Source: Curvibacter microcysteis
GTDB taxonomy: Bacteria; Pseudomonadota; Gammaproteobacteria; Burkholderiales; Burkholderiaceae_C
NCBI RefSeq assembly: GCF_028649435.1
Contig: NZ_JAQSIN010000007.1
Length of the DNA: 64,000 bases
Direction: 5' to 3' (one strand)
The number at the start of each line of letters is the position of its first letter. The stretch's first letter is position 1. Shown in pieces: positions 52,768 to 60,924 of the stretch. The position numbers and the translations under genes are program-made. The notes under the pieces are model-generated. The model had not been told where the DNA came from. It worked only from the letters and a program-made list of their open reading frames with translations, and did not search any database.

Positions 52768-53688
52768 TTGAGCTCGAATCCTTCGGATGATTCTGTCGAC
52801 CCCCGCACCAGCCGCCGACGCTGGCTGGCCTTGGGTCTGGCTGGGGTGGTGGGGCCCGCGCTGGCGGCGCCAGCCAAATCCACCCCAAAACCCCGTGCCC
52901 CCGCACCCAAACCAGCCGCCCGAGGCCCGGTGCGCCATCAGGCCGCGCCCAGCGCAGCCGCTGCGGCGGCCCCACCCAAAATTGTGCAACGCGAGCCGGC
53001 CCTGGTGCCCCGTCTGACGGCGGGCACCACCGAAGGCCCTTATTACAGCGGCCCTGGCCCGGTGCGCTCCGACATCTCTGAGGGCTTGCCAGGCGTGCCG
53101 CTGGAGGTGCGCTTTGTGGTGGTGGACCAGACGGCCTTGCCCTTTGCCGGTGCCTTGGTGGACCTGTGGCATTGCGACGCGCGCGGGGTGTATTCAGGCT
53201 ACGCCGGCCAGGGCGACCAGGGCGACGTAGACACCCGCGGGCGCAGTTTTTTGCGGGGGCGCCAAGCCACGGACCGCAACGGTGTGGCCGCATTCCGCAC
53301 GATTTACCCGGGCTGGTACCCGGGGCGCACCACCCACCTGCATTTCAAGATCTGGAATGCTGAGAACACGGTGTTGACCTCGCAGTTCTTCTTGCCGGAT
53401 GCACTGAGCGAATACCTTTACACCCAGCTCGACGATTACCGCCGGGGCCGCCTGCGCGACACCCTCAACAGCACCGACGGCATTGCCCTGCAAGTGGGCA
53501 ACAGCTTGCTGGGTTCCGTGCGCGAAGAGCGTGAGCAGTACGTCGTCACCTTGGCCGTGGCGGTGGACCGCTCGGCCCGCCCGGCGCCTGAGCTGCCGCC
53601 ACCCGACGCGGGTGCCCGGCCCCCCGGCCCGCTGCCCGTGCTGGACAGCGCCGAGCGCCGTTTGTCCCTGGTCCCCGGGCGGCGTTGA
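52768..53688 (+). CDS. Tat-exported intradiol dioxygenase-like protein
   Basis: Protein of 306 residues. TTG 52768 is taken as start because AAGGA lies 8 bases before it and it yields a twin-arginine signal (SRRRWLALGLAGVVGPALA). After a Pro/Lys/Ala-rich linker comes the intradiol dioxygenase fold with TEGPYY, VDLWHCDARGVYSGY, and YPGWYPGRTTHLHFKIW, holding the expected Fe(III) ligands (two Tyr, two His). It differs from cytoplasmic catechol or protocatechuate dioxygenases by export and by a Pro-rich C-tail. Its substrate is unknown. No aromatic catabolism genes are adjacent. Confidence 0.85.
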   Translation: MSSNPSDDSVDPRTSRRRWLALGLAGVVGPALAAPAKSTPKPRAPAPKPAARGPVRHQAAPSAAAAAAPPKIVQREPALVPRLTAGTTEGPYYSGPGPVRSDISEGLPGVPLEVRFVVVDQTALPFAGALVDLWHCDARGVYSGYAGQGDQGDVDTRGRSFLRGRQATDRNGVAAFRTIYPGWYPGRTTHLHFKIWNAENTVLTSQFFLPDALSEYLYTQLDDYRRGRLRDTLNSTDGIALQVGNSLLGSVREEREQYVVTLAVAVDRSARPAPELPPPDAGARPPGPLPVLDSAERRLSLVPGRR

Positions 53689-53730
53689 GGCGCTGGCGAC
53701 CCCGCGATCTTTCGCGGGTGAGGCCTGTGA

Positions 53731-53766
53731 TTTGTCCCCGCCAAACTGGGACAAACTTGTGGATAA
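53731..53766. repeat. 8-bp inverted repeat followed by a perfect DnaA box
   Basis: TTTGTCCC (53731-53738) and GGGACAAA (53748-53755) are perfect complements, followed two bases later by TGTGGATAA (53758-53766), the reverse complement of the DnaA box TTATCCACA. A near match TGATTCACA stands at 53803-53811. Confidence 0.6.
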
Positions 53767-53892
53767 GCCGTGGGGTGGGGACTCAATGAGGTCCTAAGTG
53801 CTTGATTCACAAAGAGAAGCCTTGCGCTGCACATTAAATAGGCAGTGGCTGGAAACCACCCCACGGGCAGGCGCTTGCGGACAGGGCAGGCG

Positions 53893-53919
53893 AAAAAAAA
53901 GGCCCTCTTTCGAGGGCCT
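53893..53919 (-). terminator. Terminator of the small basic protein gene
   Basis: AGGCCCTC/GAGGGCCT stem (53900-53907, 53912-53919) with eight A residues (53893-53900) that read as a T run on the minus strand, 48 bases past the stop of the gene at 53967-54137. Confidence 0.88.
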
Positions 53920-53966
53920 GGGGCGCCGGTGGTCGAAACCACCGCAGCGGGGGCAGGGTTGATGAA

Positions 53967-54137
53967 TCAACCGCCCTTGCTGGGGCGCTTGCCCGGGTTC
54001 TTCTTGCTGCGGGTCGAAACGCCGCGTTCCAGGCTGACGCGTTGGCCGCGGCCGCCGGTGGCCAGGGCCATGCCGGGCAGGGGGGTGGGAGCAGGAGTGC
54101 GTTTACGGTCTGCTTCGGTGACGATTTTGTTGCCCAT
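53967..54137 (-). CDS. Small basic hypothetical protein
   Basis: Protein of 56 residues, MGNKIVTEADRKRTPAPTPLPGMA onward, ending STRSKKNPGKRPSKGG; strongly basic, Gly/Pro-rich, probably unstructured in its second half. ATG 54137 and a dedicated terminator support a real gene. No domain recognised. The charge suggests nucleic acid or ribosome binding, but that is only inference. Low-complexity length and wording look conserved-family-like, not a chance frame. Confidence 0.65.
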   Translation of the reverse strand: MGNKIVTEADRKRTPAPTPLPGMALATGGRGQRVSLERGVSTRSKKNPGKRPSKGG

Positions 54138-54344
54138 GGGAGCCTTCAGAACAAAAAGTTGAAACCCCCTATTAGGCCACAGTTGGGCCAGGGCTCGGGC
54201 AAACCCTTGGCGCGAGCCCTGGCAAAGCCGCTTCGGTGACACCCCGCCCAGCGGGTGACAGGGGGTGACTCACTAGAATTCACGCCAAGTCCAGGTCCGC
54301 CTGGATCGCTTTTTTGTGTGCTGATTTTTGCCCGAGGTGCTGTT

Positions 54345-54905
54345 TTGCCATTGCCAACCCCTGCTGCCCGACGTCCCATGCACACCCGCCAGGTGCAGTA
54401 CCGAGGCTTTCAACGCGAGGATGGCCTGTGGGACATCGAGGGCGAGATGAAGGACACCAAGAGCGAGGATTTCGACATTCCCGGTGAAGGCCACTGGGCG
54501 CCGGGCGAGGCGATTCACCACATGCTGATCCGTGTCACGGTGGATGCGGGCTTTGTGGTGCGCGACATCCAGGTGGCCATGGACAGTGTGCCCCACGCTG
54601 AATGCCCACCGGCCCAGGCCGCGATGCACACCATGATCGGCTGCGGCATGGCGGGTGGCTGGCGCCAGGCCATCGAGCGCAACCTGGGCGGCATCCAGGG
54701 CTGCGCGCATTTGCGTGAACTGCTGTTCAACTTGGCCACGGCGGCGTTTCAGACCATTCCCAGCGCCTTCGAGGCCGATGCAGAGCGCCCGCCCATGCAC
54801 CTGGGCCGCTGCACCGCCTGGGACTTCAACGGCCCCTTGGTGCAGCGCCAGCACCCGATTTTCTTCGGTCATGTGCCGACACGGCGCAAGCCGCCCCAGG
54901 CCTGA
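54345..54905 (+). CDS. DUF2889 domain protein
   Basis: Protein of 186 residues. The N-terminus PLPTPAARRPMHTRQVQYRGFQREDGLWDIEGEMKDTK and later HHMLIRVTVDAGFVVRDIQVAMDSVPHAECP and GCAHLRELLFNLATAAFQTI are typical of DUF2889, unknown in function. TTG 54345 (GAGG seven bases before) gives the family's usual start PLPTPxxRR; ATG 54378 would cut 11 conserved residues. Convergent with the ParB-like gene, 26 bases apart. Confidence 0.85.
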   Translation: MPLPTPAARRPMHTRQVQYRGFQREDGLWDIEGEMKDTKSEDFDIPGEGHWAPGEAIHHMLIRVTVDAGFVVRDIQVAMDSVPHAECPPAQAAMHTMIGCGMAGGWRQAIERNLGGIQGCAHLRELLFNLATAAFQTIPSAFEADAERPPMHLGRCTAWDFNGPLVQRQHPIFFGHVPTRRKPPQA

Positions 54906-54931
54906 GGGGGGCCGCTGGGTCTCTGTGGACT

Positions 54932-55795
54932 TCAGGCGCGCAGCGACTTGAGCTGGGCCAGCTCGGCCTTGAGCGCGGCGTTCTCGGCGTTGAGTTCCAC
55001 AATGGTCTGACGCAAGCGCGCAATGATGCCTTCGGGCGTCTCGGGTTCGGTGCGCTCCACGGCCTTGGCGGCGCGCACTTTGCGGGCTGCTTGTTGCAGG
55101 TCTTTTTTACCGCCAGCGGCCGCGGCGACTTGTTCTTCCATCGGCAAGGAGGCCACGGTGGCTGCCGCATTGATGGAGATGGTGCCGGACTTCACCGCGG
55201 CCACCAGTTCGGGGGCGGCTTCTTTTTGGATCTTCTCAATCTGGCTGATGGTGGCGCTGCTGATGCGGGCGGCCTTGGCCAGGTCCTCGCGCGTCATCAC
55301 CGCCTCTTGTTCAGGGCTGACGGGGGCGGTGGGTGCAGCGACCGGGGCTGGTGCGGGGGGCATCCCGTCAACGCCCGGTGCCTCTTCCCAAGGTTGCAGG
55401 CCGGCCACGTCGGATGAGGCCGTGGCGGCAAGCGCTGCTTCGCTGATGGTGCTGGGCTTGGGCGCTGGTTCGCGGCTGGACAAGATGTCCTTCTTGCGCA
55501 GGGCCAGAACACCGCGCTGGAAGTCCGACAGGCTGCGGCGGCCCAGGTGCTGGTCGATCATCCACAGGCGCACATCGTCCATGGACTTGAACTGGGTGTT
55601 CTGCACTGTGTTGAACGGCAGACCGTGTTTTTGGCAAATGCCGTAGCGGTTGTGGCCGTCGACCAGCACATCACCCCAGAGCACCAGCGCATCGCGGCAG
55701 CCTTCTGCCAGGATGCTGCGTTCGAGCGCAGCGTGTTCGTCGGGGGTCAGGGGATCGATGTAGGCGAGCAGTTCTTCGTTGACCGTGATATCCAT
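54932..55795 (-). CDS. ParB-like partition/replication protein, orphan
   Basis: Protein of 287 residues. N-terminal ParB/sulfiredoxin-like domain (about 10-95; LTPDEHAALERSILAEGCRDALVLWGDVLVDGHNRYGICQKHGL), central Pro/Ala linker (about 125-160), HTH region (about 165-220; MTREDLAKAARISSATISQIEKIQKEAAPELVAAVKSGTISINAAATVASLP) and C-terminal leucine-zipper-like coiled coil (IIARLRQTIVELNAENAALKAELAQLKSL). DGHNRY replaces the GxRR CTP motif of true ParB, so CTP clamping is doubtful. No parA gene is adjacent; the only one in the window is 33 kb away. Confidence 0.83.
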   Translation of the reverse strand: MDITVNEELLAYIDPLTPDEHAALERSILAEGCRDALVLWGDVLVDGHNRYGICQKHGLPFNTVQNTQFKSMDDVRLWMIDQHLGRRSLSDFQRGVLALRKKDILSSREPAPKPSTISEAALAATASSDVAGLQPWEEAPGVDGMPPAPAPVAAPTAPVSPEQEAVMTREDLAKAARISSATISQIEKIQKEAAPELVAAVKSGTISINAAATVASLPMEEQVAAAAGGKKDLQQAARKVRAAKAVERTEPETPEGIIARLRQTIVELNAENAALKAELAQLKSLRA

Positions 55796-56018
55796 GGGGG
55801 GAGCAAAAAGGTGAGGGCGCCAAAGGCGGGGCGGCGATTGTACGGGGCTGGTGGCCTGCTTTGATCCACCGTGCATTGAGCGAGGTCGTTGGCGGGGTGC
55901 CTGCAGGATGGCCGACCGCGGCGTAACTGAGGGTCAACATGGGATACTGAATTCCTGCTCAGTGCCAAGTTTGGCCCCGCTGTTGATTTTTGTTCATCCC
56001 ACCCAAGAGGCCCTTGCC

Positions 56019-56303
56019 ATGTTCCATTCCCCCCGTTTGCTGCGCGTCATGACCCTGGGCTTTGTCGGTTTGGGGGCGGCGCTGGTGCTGAGCGCCTGCG
56101 GCAGCCAACTCAGCTTGGCGAACTACAACCGGCTGCAGGTGGGCCAGAGCTTTGAGGAGGTCAAGCAGATCGTGGGCGAGCCGGCGAGCTGCGATGAAGC
56201 CCTCGGCGTGCGCAGCTGCCTCTGGGGGGACGCTGAGCGAAACATCCGCATCAACTTTGCTCTGGGCAAGGTGCTCCTGCTGTCGGCGCAGAACCTCAAG
56301 TAA
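56019..56303 (+). CDS. Small SmpA/BamE-like lipoprotein
   Basis: Protein of 94 residues with a lipoprotein signal (lipobox LSAC, Cys about 27) and a short domain NYNRLQVGQSFEEVKQIVGEPASCDEALGVRSCLWGDAERNIRINFALGKVLLLSAQNL, of the BLIP/SmpA type (DUF3862-like). Two Cys in the domain could form a disulfide. AAGAGG precedes ATG 56019. Likely outer-membrane attached; role unknown. Confidence 0.8.
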   Translation: MFHSPRLLRVMTLGFVGLGAALVLSACGSQLSLANYNRLQVGQSFEEVKQIVGEPASCDEALGVRSCLWGDAERNIRINFALGKVLLLSAQNLK

Positions 56304-56377
56304 AGCATGGGGTGCAGGCGGGCGCTGGCACCGGTCAGCCCCGTCAGAGCGGGCGTGGCTGGCGGCACAATAGCGCC

Positions 56378-56638
56378 ATGCCGAGTCTGTACGAATCCAT
56401 GAATGCTGCCCTGCGTGCCCACTGGCAGCAGCACAACAACCAATACCCCACCTTCATCCTGGCGCCCGAGCAACACGGCCCCTTGATGGACGAGATTGCC
56501 CTGGTGCGCGAGGTCTTTGGCCCCGGGGCGGCCCAGTTTCCGCGCGACAAGTTCCACGGTGCACCGATCGAACTGCGGCCAGGGGCGGCCCCCACCCTCC
56601 GGGCGGTGGATGGCGTGGAGACCTTGTTGGTGCTCTGA
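56378..56638 (+). CDS. Hypothetical 86-residue protein
   Basis: Cytoplasmic protein MPSLYESMNAALRAHWQQHNNQYPTFILAPEQH onward with no signal peptide or membrane helix and no family I recognise. ATG 56378 gives a compact mixed alpha/beta-looking sequence. It follows the lipoprotein gene by 74 bases on the same strand and converges with the chemoreceptor gene. Confidence 0.6.
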   Translation: MPSLYESMNAALRAHWQQHNNQYPTFILAPEQHGPLMDEIALVREVFGPGAAQFPRDKFHGAPIELRPGAAPTLRAVDGVETLLVL

Positions 56639-56713
56639 CCGGGCCATGTGCCATGGCTCGCCGGGGAGCCGCGGCGTCCGATGCGGACTGGGATGCCGCA
56701 CCCCGTCCTGGCC

Positions 56714-58750
56714 TCAAGCCAGGCTGAGGGCACGCGGCCGACCGGCGTGACCCAGTCCCCGCGAACTGGGCAGCGCAGGGGCCTCGTCCGCTGGCAAGGC
56801 CTCGGCCGGCGCTGAGTTCAGGTCGCCTTCCAGCCGGAACCTGGACACCAGACCCAGCAGTTGCTGGGCTTGTTGGCGCAAAGCGACCGCGGCGGCAGCA
56901 CTTTCCTCCACCAAGGCCGCGTTCTGTTGCGTGCCTTGGTCCAGGCGTTGCAAGGCTTGGCCGACGGCGGCGATGTCCTGCGTTTGCACGCTGGCGGACT
57001 GTGCGATGGTTTGCACCAACTGGCTGACGTTGTTCACCTGGGTGACGATGCCCTCCATGTCGCGGCCCGCGGCTTGCACCAAGTTCATGCCGGACTCGGT
57101 CTTGCCCACGCTGTCTTGGATCAGCTCCTTGATCTCCTTGGCCGCCTGGGCGCTGTGTTTGGCCAGATTGCGCACCTCACCGGCCACCACAGCGAAGCCG
57201 CGACCATGTTCGCCCGCGCGGGCTGCTTCGACGGCAGCATTCAGCGCCAGGATGTTGGTTTGGAAGGCAATGCCATCGATCACGCCAATGATGTCGCCAA
57301 TGCGTTTGGCCGCCTGGGTGATGGCATTCATGGTGCCGACCACTTCACTGACCGTGTGCTGGCCGGTGCGCGCGGCTTCGGTCGCAGAGAGTGACAGGGC
57401 GTTGGCTTGCTGGGCCGTGGCCGCGTTGTGTTGCACGGCGCGCAGCAGCTCGTCCATGGCGTGCGAGGTCTGTTGCAGGTCGCGTGCCTGGTTCTCGGTG
57501 CGCTCGCTGAGGTCGCTGTTGCCCGAGGCGATCTCCCGGGTGCCCACGGCGATGCTGTCGCTGCTGGCGCGCACTTGGGTCACGATGCCCGAAAGCTGTT
57601 GGCTCATCGCCCCCAGCGCTTGCAGCAGGTGACCGGTCTCGTCGCGTTGTTCGCTGTGGACCTGCACGCGCAAGTCGCCCTGGGCCACCGAGGTCGACAC
57701 CTGCAGGGCCTGCCCCATGGCGTGGTTCATGGTGCGCGAAACCAGCACCATCAGGCCCCCGGCCAGCAAGGCAAAAAAGGCAATGGCTGAGACCACCAAC
57801 ACCAAGCGCTGTTCAGCGGCTTGGATGCGGTCGTTCAGGGACTTGGACAGCGTGTTCAAGGCCAGGGTGGTGAACTGGTCCTGGACTTCGATCATGGCGT
57901 TCAGCGTGGTGACGAACTCTGCCGGCGGGTGTTGGATGCGTTCTGACTGTGTGATTTCATGGCGTGTCAGCGCCAGGGTGGCTTGGGCTTTCCGCACCAA
58001 TGCCTCCACAGGGGCTTGCAGCGCGCTGGCGATGTGGGGGTCCGCTGCCACGGCTTTTTGCAGGGAGCGCTGGATGGTGTGCAGGTGCAGATCGGCCATG
58101 GCCACGTAGTTGCTCAGGCGTTCGCGGCTGTCGGGCGGCGCATAGCCTTTCTGCAAAATTTCCTGGCCCAGGCCGCGGATGGGGCCCCAGGTTTCTGACA
58201 GGCGGGGCATGGCTTGCAGCACCGAGATGATCAGGTAGTAGGTGCCAGGTTCGGGGTCCAACACCAGGTCGGAGGCATCGCCGATGGCCTCCAGTTGCGC
58301 CAGAGCGACGCGGATCACGGCGGTGTGGTCATCGGCGGCCACCTGGGGGGTCGGGGCCTGGGTATTGACCTTTGGCGGCAGCAGATTCCAGCTTTGCTCG
58401 AGTTGTTGGGTGAGCTCCACCAAACCCGCGTCGGGCAGTGGGACCACCGACTTCTTCATGTCCTGGATGCCTTGGGACACGGCCTGTTGCAGCTCCTTCA
58501 GTCTGGCCTCGCCGTCGCGCTCGCCGGACAAGACCTTGACGCTTTGGGTCCTGGTTTGTCGCATGGTGCGAATGGTCTGCAGTGTCTGGCGGGCTGGATC
58601 GACGCCACTGGCTTCCTTCTGGGCTACTTGCAGGGCGGATAGATCTGCCTTCAAGGCGAGGTAGCCCGGGACCAGCATCATGGACAGTCCCATCAGACCG
58701 ATCAAAAGAAACTTGCTTCGCAGGGGGAGGTTGGCAATCCAGTGGCGCAT
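56714..58750 (-). CDS. Methyl-accepting chemotaxis protein
   Basis: Inner-membrane chemoreceptor of 678 residues. First helix about 12-32, long periplasmic helical sensor (about 33-345), second helix about 350-375, HAMP, and signalling domain with the hairpin tip IGVIDGIAFQTNILALNAAVEAARAGEHGRGFAVVAGEVRNLAKHSAQAAKEIKELI. The sensor region of about 310 residues is larger than a 4-helix bundle and may be a double helical module. No NWETF-type CheR tether at the C-terminus. ATG 58750 is the family start. No che genes adjacent. Confidence 0.95.
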   Translation of the reverse strand: MRHWIANLPLRSKFLLIGLMGLSMMLVPGYLALKADLSALQVAQKEASGVDPARQTLQTIRTMRQTRTQSVKVLSGERDGEARLKELQQAVSQGIQDMKKSVVPLPDAGLVELTQQLEQSWNLLPPKVNTQAPTPQVAADDHTAVIRVALAQLEAIGDASDLVLDPEPGTYYLIISVLQAMPRLSETWGPIRGLGQEILQKGYAPPDSRERLSNYVAMADLHLHTIQRSLQKAVAADPHIASALQAPVEALVRKAQATLALTRHEITQSERIQHPPAEFVTTLNAMIEVQDQFTTLALNTLSKSLNDRIQAAEQRLVLVVSAIAFFALLAGGLMVLVSRTMNHAMGQALQVSTSVAQGDLRVQVHSEQRDETGHLLQALGAMSQQLSGIVTQVRASSDSIAVGTREIASGNSDLSERTENQARDLQQTSHAMDELLRAVQHNAATAQQANALSLSATEAARTGQHTVSEVVGTMNAITQAAKRIGDIIGVIDGIAFQTNILALNAAVEAARAGEHGRGFAVVAGEVRNLAKHSAQAAKEIKELIQDSVGKTESGMNLVQAAGRDMEGIVTQVNNVSQLVQTIAQSASVQTQDIAAVGQALQRLDQGTQQNAALVEESAAAAVALRQQAQQLLGLVSRFRLEGDLNSAPAEALPADEAPALPSSRGLGHAGRPRALSLA

Positions 58751-59061
58751 AGGGAGCCGAATCCTTGTGGTGGGTTGGGTGGGCCGCTGTGCCGTGCGGC
58801 CCGCCAAGTCAGCGGGGAGGTACGTCACCCTTCCCATGCAAGGGGTATGCCAGACAGCGGCTGGGCGTCTGGATGGCTGTGAAAACCAGGCTGGCCGAGG
58901 TCGGTTTGGCCTGGCACCTGGAGCCCGCAATGGGTTATTTAATCGATTAATGCAACAGTTAAGCGCATCGAATGCGATTTATTTGGATGAAATATGAAAT
59001 TAAAGTGCAGGTCAGCGCTGTAAAGCGCGACCATTCCACCCACCTCACGGAGATCTTCCTC
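58751..59061. promoter_or_regulatory. Divergent intergenic region with palindromes
   Basis: No gene. It holds the perfect 12-base palindrome TTAATCGATTAA (58939-58950), with the central CG common to LacI-family operators, and 13 bases on CGCATCGAATGCG (58964-58976), an inverted repeat with 5-base arms. Both lie about 85-125 bases before the MBL-fold gene start. AT-rich DNA follows (58977-59005), probably the promoter. Confidence 0.5.
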
Positions 59062-59928
59062 ATGATCCGCGCCACCCTGCTCGCCGCCACCCTGGCCATT
59101 GCCTTCAGCTCCGCCCAAGCCGCTCAGCCGCTGACCGTCAAGGTCTACAACGCCGATGGCAACAGCTTCAACGTCAACTCCACGCTGGTCTATGGCGAGA
59201 AGGACGCCATGGTCATTGATGCGGGCTTCACCCGCGCCGATGCCCTGCGCATCGCCGCCAATGTGCTTGACAGCGGCAAGCAACTGCGCGCCATCTACGT
59301 CAGCCAGGCGGACCCCGACTACTACTTCGGTGTTGAGACGCTGAAAGAGATTTTTCCCCAAGCCGATGTCGTCACCACGCCCGCCGTGCTGGAAAAGCTG
59401 AGCGCGAAGTTGGCTGGCAAGGTCGCCTTCTGGGGCCCCAAGATGGGCGCCAATGCCCCTCGCCACCCGGTGGTGCCGCGCGCTTTGGAAGGCACGACCT
59501 TGACGCTCGAAGGCGCACAAATTGAGGTGCGGGGCACCCAAGGCCTGTTGGCTCACCGCCCCTATGTGTGGATCCCCTCGATCCGCGCCCTGGTCGGCAA
59601 CATCGGCGTGTTCGGCAACATGCACGTCTGGACCGCTGACACCCAAAGCCCTGCGCTGCGTGCGGCTTGGGTGGCCCAACTGGACGAGATGACCGGTCTG
59701 CAGCCCGCCTTGGTCGTGCCCGGCCACATGAAAGCGGGGACGGCGGTGGACGCGAGCGCCATCACCTTCACCAAAGACTACCTGCTGAGCTTTGAAAAGA
59801 ACCTGGCAGCCCACAAGACCAGTGCCGACCTGATCGGCGCCATGAAGAAGAGCTACCCGCAACTGAGCGATGGTGCGCTGTCGCTGGACATCGGCGCCAA
59901 GGTCAACACCGGCGAAATGAAGTGGTAA
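59062..59928 (+). CDS. Exported MBL-fold protein with altered metal motif
   Basis: Protein of 288 residues with a signal peptide (MIRATLLAATLAIAFSSAQA) and a metallo-beta-lactamase fold: TLVYGEKDAMVIDAGFTRADALRI and, at the end of the fold, LVVPGHMKAG. The metal-binding HxHxDH is replaced by Gln82-Ala-Asp84-Pro-Asp86-Tyr87 in SQADPDYYFG, so two or three zinc ligands are lost although Asp86 and the VPGH His remain. It may be non-catalytic or use a different metal site. ATG 59062 yields the signal. Downstream DsbA-family gene follows after 15 bases. Confidence 0.87.
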   Translation: MIRATLLAATLAIAFSSAQAAQPLTVKVYNADGNSFNVNSTLVYGEKDAMVIDAGFTRADALRIAANVLDSGKQLRAIYVSQADPDYYFGVETLKEIFPQADVVTTPAVLEKLSAKLAGKVAFWGPKMGANAPRHPVVPRALEGTTLTLEGAQIEVRGTQGLLAHRPYVWIPSIRALVGNIGVFGNMHVWTADTQSPALRAAWVAQLDEMTGLQPALVVPGHMKAGTAVDASAITFTKDYLLSFEKNLAAHKTSADLIGAMKKSYPQLSDGALSLDIGAKVNTGEMKW

Positions 59929-59943
59929 GCAGGCGCTGAGGCC

Positions 59944-60585
59944 ATGGGTACCCCCGTCACCGTCACTTATTTGTTCGACCCACTGTGTGGTTGGTGCTAC
60001 GGCGCCTCGCCTGGGATCCAGGCGCTGAGCCAGCACCCGGATGTTCGCCTGATCTTGGCTCCTTCAGGTCTGTTTGCTGGCGGTGGTCGGGTGCTGGATG
60101 CGGCGTTTGCCGGCTACGCCTGGTCCAACGACCAACGCATTGGGCAGCTCACGGGCCAGCGCTTCAGCGAGGCTTACCGCCACCAAGTGCTGGGCCGCGA
60201 AGGGCGTCCGTTCGACTCGACCGCACTGGGCTTGGCGCTGAGCGCCGTGGCTTTGACGGCGCCTGAGCGTGAGGTGGACACCTTGCGGGCCTTGCAGGAG
60301 GCCCGTTACGTGCAAGGTTTGGACACCTCAGACGCCACCGTGGTCGAGGCCCTGTTGCGAGCGTGGGGGCTGGTGTCCGCGGCCGAGCTGTTGGCCTCGG
60401 GAGCCCCTCAGTTGCTGGAAGCCCATGGCTCGCGTGTGCAGGCGGCCCGGCAGTGGATGAACCGTCTGGGTGTGTCGGGGGTTCCGGCCTTGGTGCTTCA
60501 TGGGGCGGGCGAGCCGCACTTGGTGAGTGGCCAAGCGCTTTATGGTGGGCTGGAGCCTTTGTTGCGCCTGCTGCTGCCCACCTGA
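59944..60585 (+). CDS. DsbA-family (thioredoxin-fold) protein
   Basis: Cytoplasmic protein of 213 residues with thioredoxin fold and CxxC active site in FDPLCGWCYGASPG, and cis-Pro region LGVSGVPALVLHG. It lacks a signal peptide, so it is not the periplasmic DsbA but closer to the FrnE/DSBA-like oxidoreductase group. It may form an operon with the MBL-fold gene upstream (15 bases). Partner unknown. Confidence 0.87.
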   Translation: MGTPVTVTYLFDPLCGWCYGASPGIQALSQHPDVRLILAPSGLFAGGGRVLDAAFAGYAWSNDQRIGQLTGQRFSEAYRHQVLGREGRPFDSTALGLALSAVALTAPEREVDTLRALQEARYVQGLDTSDATVVEALLRAWGLVSAAELLASGAPQLLEAHGSRVQAARQWMNRLGVSGVPALVLHGAGEPHLVSGQALYGGLEPLLRLLLPT

Positions 60586-60618
60586 GGAGGGGGTGTCCCT
60601 CCAAAATGAGGCGCTGAC

Positions 60619-60912
60619 ATGTCAGGACTGGAGTCCAAAATGGATCTGCTCAGACTGGTTCTCAACGAGCTGAACGCGGGGCGTTGGAGCGCCGCTCACC
60701 AACGGGTGCAGGATGAAGATTCGCCGCTGGCGGCCTGGCTGCACGGCCTCCTGCACGTGCAAGAAGGTGACTTGGAGGATGCCGAGTACTGGTATGGCTT
60801 GGCCGAGCGGCACTTTCGCAGTCGAGGGAGCCTGGCGCAAGAACTTCAGGCTTTCGAGGCGGCCTTGCAACGTCGCGAGGCGACTTCCCAAGAGCCGCCA
60901 AGCTTGGTTTGA
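60619..60912 (+). CDS. Hypothetical TPR-like small protein
   Basis: Protein of 97 residues; the middle (LNAGRWSAAHQRVQDEDSPLAAWLHGLLHVQEGDLEDAEYWYGLAERHFRSRG) looks like one and a half TPR helices. No signal or membrane segment. ATG 60619 is preceded by GAGGCG; ATG 60640 (MDLLRLVLNELN) is possible. 33 bases after the DsbA-family gene, probably co-transcribed. Function unknown. Confidence 0.7.
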   Translation: MSGLESKMDLLRLVLNELNAGRWSAAHQRVQDEDSPLAAWLHGLLHVQEGDLEDAEYWYGLAERHFRSRGSLAQELQAFEAALQRREATSQEPPSLV

Positions 60913-60924
60913 GCGCTGGAGGGC

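Larger units (their letters stand above)
53689..53966. other. Intergenic region with hairpin, inverted repeat, DnaA box and terminator
   Basis: No gene seen. Contents: hairpin CCCGCGA/TCGCGGG (53701-53718) after the dioxygenase stop, an inverted repeat plus DnaA box (53731-53766), a second 8/9 DnaA-like 9-mer (53803-53811), and a minus-strand terminator (53893-53919) for the small basic protein gene. Confidence 0.6.

Noticed and set aside
53731..53811. Chromosomal replication origin
   Set aside because: At most two DnaA boxes, no dnaA/dnaN neighbours and no AT-rich unwinding region; kept only as a possible DnaA-binding site.
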